NCBI GenBank assembly: GCA_907163345.1
Contig: CAJQUN010000414.1
Coordinates: 124,001 to 188,000, forward strand
Source: Haberlea rhodopensis
Taxonomy: Eukaryota > Streptophyta > Magnoliopsida > Lamiales > Gesneriaceae
Direction: 5' to 3'
DNA: 64,000 nucleotides
In this document: positions 58,710 through 64,000 of the stretch, one piece after another
Numbering within the stretch: position 1 is the stretch's first letter
How the letters are laid out: each line of letters begins with the position of its first letter
Program-made: the position numbers and the translations under genes
Notes under the pieces: model-generated
Seen by the model: only the letters and a program-made list of their open reading frames with translations
What the model was told of the DNA's origin: nothing
Database searches by the model: none

Positions 58710-59147
58710 TTATCAGCAACTACTAAAGCTTGTAATTCCAAACGACGAGAATGAACTGGTATTATACACAGATGCCAGTGATCATTGGTGGGATGTGGTA
58801 CTTATGAAGACCACACCAGATGGAGAAGTGCCATGCAGATATTGTAGCAGTCTATTCAACAGCAGTGAAGTTATCAGATGGCACATCAACTAGAAGGATG
58901 ACTTTGCAGTTCGAAAGGCTTTTAAAAAATGGCCATTATTTTTACTTGCAAAGAAATTTATCTTAAAAATAGATCATACAAGTGTCAAGTCTTTTTTGAA
59001 AAATAAGTTTGAATCAAAACCAGAAAAGACTAGCTTTTAAGATGGCAAGCTGGATGCCAATATTATGATTATGGTATTGTCATTGTGAAATCTGATAAAA
59101 ATGTTGTTGCAGATTTCTTAACACGAGATGGAGGGACACATTGCTAG
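58710..59147 (+). pseudogene. Endogenous pararetrovirus RNase H fragment (Caulimoviridae-like)
   Basis: A C-terminal RNase H-type region of a pararetroviral polyprotein: LVLYTDASDHWW, CRYCSSLFNSSEV, VRKAFKKWPLFLL and KIDHTSVKSFL in order. It ends in VVADFLTRDGG and a TAG at 59145-59147. At least two earlier in-frame stops (near 58890 and 59038) and the absence of everything upstream show it is a dead fragment integrated in the plant genome. Family assignment is from motif order; the genus is uncertain. Confidence 0.68.
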
Positions 59148-59970
59148 CGATACCCTCAAACGAGTGAGGAATCTCAGGGAAAACCTGGAGATCCTGGAAC
59201 GAGATTTTGGGACACTTTGTCTCAATGCTGAGGTCGCATGACGGCTTCAACGAGCAGAACATGAATTTGTTATTGATCATATACGAGCTTGCTTTCGGGA
59301 CCATGAACGTCTGTTTGAAGTCTTGAAAGGGGCCATCCTCCAGGCCGCACCTCCAACGGTGCAAAAAAGAGTGTTTAGATAACGGGGCTCATCTAACCCG
59401 GAGGCAAGGGATTCAAGTACTCCTGTCACGAGTGATGCAGATGATGCATTCCTTGAGGATGTACAAGCTGTAGCGAATGTTGAGGGTCAGGTGTTATCAC
59501 AATCTGAACCGTCAAATCAATCCATCACCTCTGGGGTAAAAGATGGAGAGTTGAACCTTAGGCCAATGAATGGCACCTCTAGGGTTCAAACTAATGATGA
59601 TTTAGTTTCTTCACTTATGCAGGATTACCAACGCACTTGGGAGAAACTAATAACCAGACGGGGTATCAACCCAGACAAAACTATTGTTGATATCTCCGGA
59701 AAATATCCGAGGGTTTGGATGAAACCAGGAAGCCATCGAAACGAAGTTCAAGAATGGTATAATTTCGGAGCTCTTGCTTTGGTTTATACTGTGGCACCAG
59801 CATTCTCTGAAATTTTAAAATTAGCAAATTGGATTAGAGAAGTTGTTCACGAGGCATGTGCCAATAATCCACATTTGGCCAGAGGAGATATTTTGTATTT
59901 TTTCAGTGCTGCTCCAGAACCAGCGAAGAAATGCTTCATTGAAGCTTTTCCTTTTATCAAGCTCAAATGA
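59128..59970 (+). pseudogene. Second ORF of the endogenous pararetrovirus-like sequence, broken
   Basis: An ATG at 59128 overlaps the end of the RNase H frame by 20 bases. The frame runs to 59970 with stops at 59239-59241 and 59380-59382; from 59383 to 59970 it is open. Visible segments include RNLRENLEILERDFGTL (coiled-coil-like), VDISGKYPRVWMKPGS and ILYFFSAAPEPAKK. Further pieces in other frames continue to about 60450. I do not know its function. A separate ORF of unknown function after the polyprotein is described for florendoviruses, which is the closest layout I know. Confidence 0.55.
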
Positions 59971-60659
59971 CCAGATGGGAACTCCTTAAAAAATATAAGA
60001 ATAGCGCTACCAGATGGCATACCAGTTCGCTGGAACTATCACAGAAGATGAGGTTTCAACCAGACGCGCATGAGGTCTTTGGGTTTGTCTAACCGAAATG
60101 GACAAAGTCAAATACTCATTCAAGTTCTTTCAGAATTCAGCCAATGGTACTTTCATATTGAATTCAATGACAGGAACAACAACAAGATTTGCTGAAGAAC
60201 TCTTCGAAACAAAGAGGAGAATTCTTGGGGAAAACAAGATTCCGGTAGGAACAGAAACTTATCGGAGATTCTACAACATGGCACATGTTGGCTGATGGAT
60301 TTATCGAATTTGCCACGCATGCCCAAAGCAGAAAGAACCAGAGTTTGGGAAAGGATTCCGATCCCAGCCCGACAGATCGGAGGCAGGAAAAGACAAAGGA
60401 CCTGCTGACAAGAAAGCACATTTTCCTAAAGCTCGGGGACCACACAAACCAGTAATGTTAAGATTCACTGACAAAGGAAAATGTGTGGACCATTAAAAAT
60501 TAGTGTGGTAACTGTTCAACGCACTCAGACAAAAATAATGGACCATTAATAAGAAAAGTTGGCATAACCAGACAAAGATTCCAAACCCCGTGAAAGTTAA
60601 GGCGCACTCACGGGCGCACCTAACAATTATCAAGATTGGAATCCGAAGTTGAAGTCCAG

Positions 60660-60960
60660 ATTTATGCCTATATATGGGCACTCATTCAGGAAGCTAAGGA
60701 CATCAAAAATTCTCCATAGTTTTATGAGAATTAAAATTGTAGTCTCCGAGCTTTGTAATCTTTCTACTTTCATAGCATGGTAATATTTCTTTTCTTTTCT
60801 TGCTTTTCGTAAACGTCTGTAATATTGTTCTGTTTTTAGTTTATGTGTTCTTAAGTCAAGCCTCATCTTTATGAGAGGCTAAACAAGCCCGTCTCCTCCC
60901 AGAAGGAGATGTTTTAATGTAATAGATATTATAAGTATTTCCAGAATAAAACGAAGGCTG
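60660..60960 (+). promoter_or_regulatory. Pararetrovirus-like promoter, leader and poly(A) region
   Basis: CCTATATATGG at 60667-60677 fits a TATA box about 30 bp ahead of a plausible start. Downstream are a Cys/Thr-rich leader with GAGGCTAAACAAGCC and an AATAAAA at about 60945. The arrangement resembles a caulimovirid transcription control region. No tRNA primer site was found. Confidence 0.35.
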
Positions 60961-61814
60961 TTGTCCATCTATCTCCCAGATTTCTTTAAATCTTTCTATA
61001 TCTTGATTATACCTTACGCCCTAAGGTAGGAAACGAATTAGGGCTGTGTTGTGCGGTTTCTGAAGGAGTAGAATAACTGGCAGACTAACCTCGTCTGAGG
61101 GCTGAGGTTGGATAGTGAAGAGCCATTTGTAAAACAACCTGGAGGCAGTAAGTTTTCAACTTGTGGCTTTGCAACCCACCTCACCAGGTGCCGTTATGGT
61201 CAAAATGGTATATTTCAATTTGTTAAAATTTTATTGTAACACGGAAGCATGATGGGCCTGTAATTTATTTTCATTTGTTCATAAGGGAATTTTAGGGCTA
61301 AATTCATCATGAACTGTGAGTCATTTGCAAAGTATGCTCTTGGGTTCTCTCAAGATGACAGAAACTGAAGGATCTCATGTTCATTAAGGCCCCTACATTT
61401 ATGTACCCTTATTAGGAGTTGTTTATAATTAAAAATGGGATTTTGGGTGTTTTTATGACAATCCTAAAAGCTTTAAGGAGTTTTATGCAATTAAAGTAAA
61501 GGCTTTTATGTCTTTTGACGTAGGTAGGGGGTTGGAATAAAGAAAAGAAGTATAGTAGGGAGTTAGAATAAAGAATCTTTGATATAGGGAGGAATGTTAA
61601 ATTTATGTTTGGAGGTGAGATTTTAAGTGAGTTTATCCAAAAATTTACGTTAGCTTTTAAATTGTTTTAGCGTTACTTGTATGGAAAAAAATATTAGGTA
61701 GCTCCCTCTTTGAACAAATAATAATAATAATAAATAAATAAAGGTAGAAGGATTGTAATTCAAGATCAAATATTAATTAATTTCGAAGCCTGATAATCAT
61801 AGATTTTTCTGACC
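60961..61814. other. Non-coding, partly perhaps pararetroviral leader
   Basis: No gene seen. The first about 250 bp may continue the viral leader; the remainder is AT-rich with a small (ATA)n run near 61720. Confidence 0.3.
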
Positions 61815-62130
61815 GGTGTATCCCATCTATACCAATTAATGCTTTTTGCTGGTGGGTTTTATTATCATAAAGCGGCCCCAAAATTTGCTTGTTTTCAAGA
61901 TGTAGAATCTATATTGAATCACCATTTAGCGGGGTCACTAAGACTTGTGTCTCTCTCTTGGGCAAGGCAACAAGTACATGCATCTTTACCGATTAACCAA
62001 TTTCTAAACACTGGGGTAGATCCTAAAGAGATGCCGCTTCCTCACGAATTCATCTTGAATCGTGATCTTTTGGCTCAACAGCGAGGAACCCCATTTTCAC
62101 CTTGAAGTGGTCAAAATTTGCCATATGGAT
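61815..62130 (+). pseudogene. psaA: Plastid psaA fragment in nuclear DNA (NUPT)
   Basis: An open stretch follows the photosystem I P700 apoprotein A1: LFAGGFYYHKAAPKFACFQD, VESILNHHLAGSLRL, SLPINQFLNTGVDPKE and PLPHEFILNRDLLAQ. Several conserved residues are changed. About eight codons are missing after LLAQ, after which a TTGAAGTGGTCAAAATTTGCC piece matches the next part of psaA. The insert starts and ends abruptly; its right side is cut by an LTR at 62142. Divergence indicates an old transfer. Confidence 0.88.
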
Positions 62131-62141
62131 GTGCAAAAAAT

Positions 62142-63209
62142 TGTTAGGATCGGGATAATGTTTAGAAGGGGTTGAATAAACACTATGCTCAAATTCCCGT
62201 TTCTTGAAATACAGCAGACTGTTAAGTGCTGCTTGGTCTCAATTGATTTTCAAGGCAGTAGACAACTAAAAAGATAGTGCGGAATGTGTCTACCTGACTT
62301 GTGAATATGAACTGATAGGCAATAGTAGAAGGGACAGAAAAGTAAGCGCGGTAAAGTAAAGAGATAGTGATTGTTTCTGGAAGTTCTAAGCACAAACCAT
62401 TTCTACGTCTCGCCTTCTTCATTCGCAGGTATGATTTACTAGAAGAGTTGGTTTATACTATTACACAAGTATACAACTCACTTAGCTAATTTCCACACAG
62501 ATAGCCTAAACTCTTAGATCACACAGATAACACAAATTCAGAACTAATGTCTGGGAATACAATGTTTTTCCTAACACTCTGTAAAATCTATTTAAGCTTG
62601 GGAGTTCTTCGAGCAGTAGACTTAAGGCTTTGATCTTCAAGATCACTTTGAAGTGTTACTTCTCTGTAGCTTTTTGAGTGCTAGATTATGAATGTTAGAA
62701 TATTGGAGCCTTTGATTCACCATGTAAGCGAGATGTTCTTCAAACTCCATGTTGTCATATTTATAGACTCGAAAGTCCAACAACAACTTTTCTCTATATG
62801 AAAAGAGTTGCTTAAAATCTTCATTTTGATTAGCGTCCAAAATCCGTTTGTCTTCTTTCCATATTCGTTAACAACGGCTAACAAATCTGATGCAAAAAGT
62901 AGCGCTATCAGTGTAGTGCATCTTCTTGTTTGTCTTGTTCGGCGATCATTTACTGTCTTCCCAGAATGACTTAGTCTATTAGACATAAGTCATCTTTCCT
63001 TCTTGTTAGTCTTTTCCAGTAGGCTTCTACCAGTAGTTATCATTTGGCTTTGCGGTAGATTTGTTGAAGCAGTAGAAGTTTTAGCTTGTTACTTTCAGTA
63101 GACCTTCTGGGTCTATGATTTCGCCAAAGATAGCGGTAGCCGCTTTGAGACAGTACTCTGGTTAATGCGGTAGACCTAGTTATCACCAAAACTTAGAAAT
63201 CTTCCAACA
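62142..63209 (-). repeat. LTR of a second Sirevirus-type element (1068 bp)
   Basis: On the minus strand it begins TGTTGGAAGATTTCTAAG, like the LTR start at 18694, and ends CCCGATCCTAACA, like its end. Inside are GGCGAGACGTAGAAATGG and an AGAACTTCCAGAAAC run. It is much diverged and shorter than the LTRs of the complete element. Confidence 0.85.
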
Positions 63210-63311
63210 ATTTTCCCCTTTTTCTGTGATGGGGAAACTTGGCTGGTGATACTTTGTCTTTGAAAGGAAGCCAATTTGAAGTAATCTGCTAAGAACTTTA
63301 AACAGCAGTAG
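63210..63311 (-). mobile_element. Polypurine tract and 3' internal piece of the second Sirevirus-type element
   Basis: The minus strand reads CAGAAAAAGGGGAAAAT directly before the LTR start at 63209, so the LTR is a 3' LTR rather than a solo LTR. The internal part is interrupted after about 100 bp by another LTR. Confidence 0.65.
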
Positions 63312-64000
63312 TGTTGGAATCGAAGAGGGGTGTGAATGAGATTCCTTGGCTACTTTAGCTTTTTAAAATGAGTTTGCAAAAACAAAATAGTTTGCGCTTG
63401 CGGAATCCTTACGTCAATCGATAAATAAAAGAAAAGGAGAAGTAAATAAATAAATAAATGCGTAATGTAATAAAGCAGTAAATGAGACAAGAATTTGTTA
63501 TAGAAGTTCGGCGATGAATCGCCTACGTCTCCTCTTCCCGGTTAGATAACCTCCAACCGACGTTCCACTAGAATAAATGATCTTGGCCTTGAGGGCTCCA
63601 AGTTAGCCACAACCCAACTCTTCCCGAGTTTACAAAGCTCTTCCCGAGCACAATACTCTTCACGAGTACACAAAGCTCTTCACGAGCTACCAACATTCTT
63701 CAAGAGTCTTCTTGGCCTTAAGGGCTCCAAGGATAGCCACAACACATGCACCAACTTTACTTGTTGACGACTTTACAATTTCCAACTTGCTTTGGTGTTG
63801 GAGGACCTTTATAATAAACTCAATAAAACACCTTCAAGGTGTACTCACACGAAGATAACAAGACTCTATCAAAAGAAAAGGATTACAAGCTCAAATACAA
63901 CAACAATGTATGGAGATTGCAAAGCTATATGAAATTTGAATGATCAAAGCTTTGTAGAAGTTTGTAGGCTTGTTTCTTGTCTTCAAAATGCTCCAAAACA
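63312..64000 (-). repeat. Partial LTR of a third Sirevirus-type element
   Basis: The other-strand end CCCCTCTTCGATTCCAACA and a GAGGAGACGTAGGCGATTCA block mirror the LTR 3' end of this group. CTCTTC(C/A)CGAG units recur at about 63615-63710. It continues beyond the window. Confidence 0.6.

Noticed and set aside
62142..63209. Solo LTR
   Set aside because: A polypurine tract directly adjoins it at 63210 on the internal side, so it is a 3' LTR with some internal sequence.

Overview
This is nuclear DNA of a flowering plant, most likely a eudicot. Long GT-AG introns split plant-type genes for glutathione reductase, a mitochondrial complex I subunit, a plastid tryptophan-synthase alpha chain and a plant guanylate-binding protein. 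The rest is mostly transposable elements: Sirevirus-type and other Copia elements, hAT, Tourist-like and foldback DNA elements, LINE tails, an endogenous pararetrovirus and a plastid-DNA insert. No bacterial-type operon, CRISPR array or tRNA/rRNA gene was seen.

Layout. (1) 1-5110: 3' part of an apparently intact glutathione reductase gene (+). (2) 5.1-13 kb: intergenic DNA with a LINE remnant, tandem and inverted repeats, MITE-like elements and a broken TMK-type receptor-kinase fragment (-). (3) 13089-31366: a complex I 24-kDa subunit gene (+) that lacks one exon, has a premature stop and is split in its last exon by a hAT transposon (16215-31301). That hAT is itself split by a complete Sirevirus-like Copia element (18694-30834) with nearly identical LTRs, gag, pol and a 905-codon env-like ORF. 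Target-site duplications (8 bp and 5 bp) are perfect at both levels. (4) 32520-35723: an intact nine-exon tryptophan synthase alpha gene (+), one of whose introns is GC-AG. (5) 37643-46023: an older, degenerate Copia element with both LTRs and a 5-bp duplication, carrying a 578-bp hAT-like element. (6) 46080-57524: a guanylate-binding-protein pseudogene (-) whose exons, including a 7-nt and a 20-nt exon, are separated and interrupted by Tourist-like elements, an inverted pair of non-autonomous elements, a 2-kb foldback element and an AT-rich repeat block. (7) 58.3-64 kb: LTR pieces of Sirevirus type (-), an endogenous Caulimoviridae-like remnant, and a diverged plastid psaA fragment.

Only glutathione reductase (redox homeostasis) and tryptophan synthase alpha (plastid indole production) look functional here. 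They do not form a pathway; their neighbourhood is chance plus synteny. The other two host genes are dead copies. The best material for follow-up is the gene/hAT/Sirevirus nest with its long env-like ORF, the 7-nt micro-exon, and the foldback element built from repeated small palindromes. I found no clearly new biological system. All splice sites and families were read by eye from the sequence and from remembered family motifs; nothing was searched or aligned by software.
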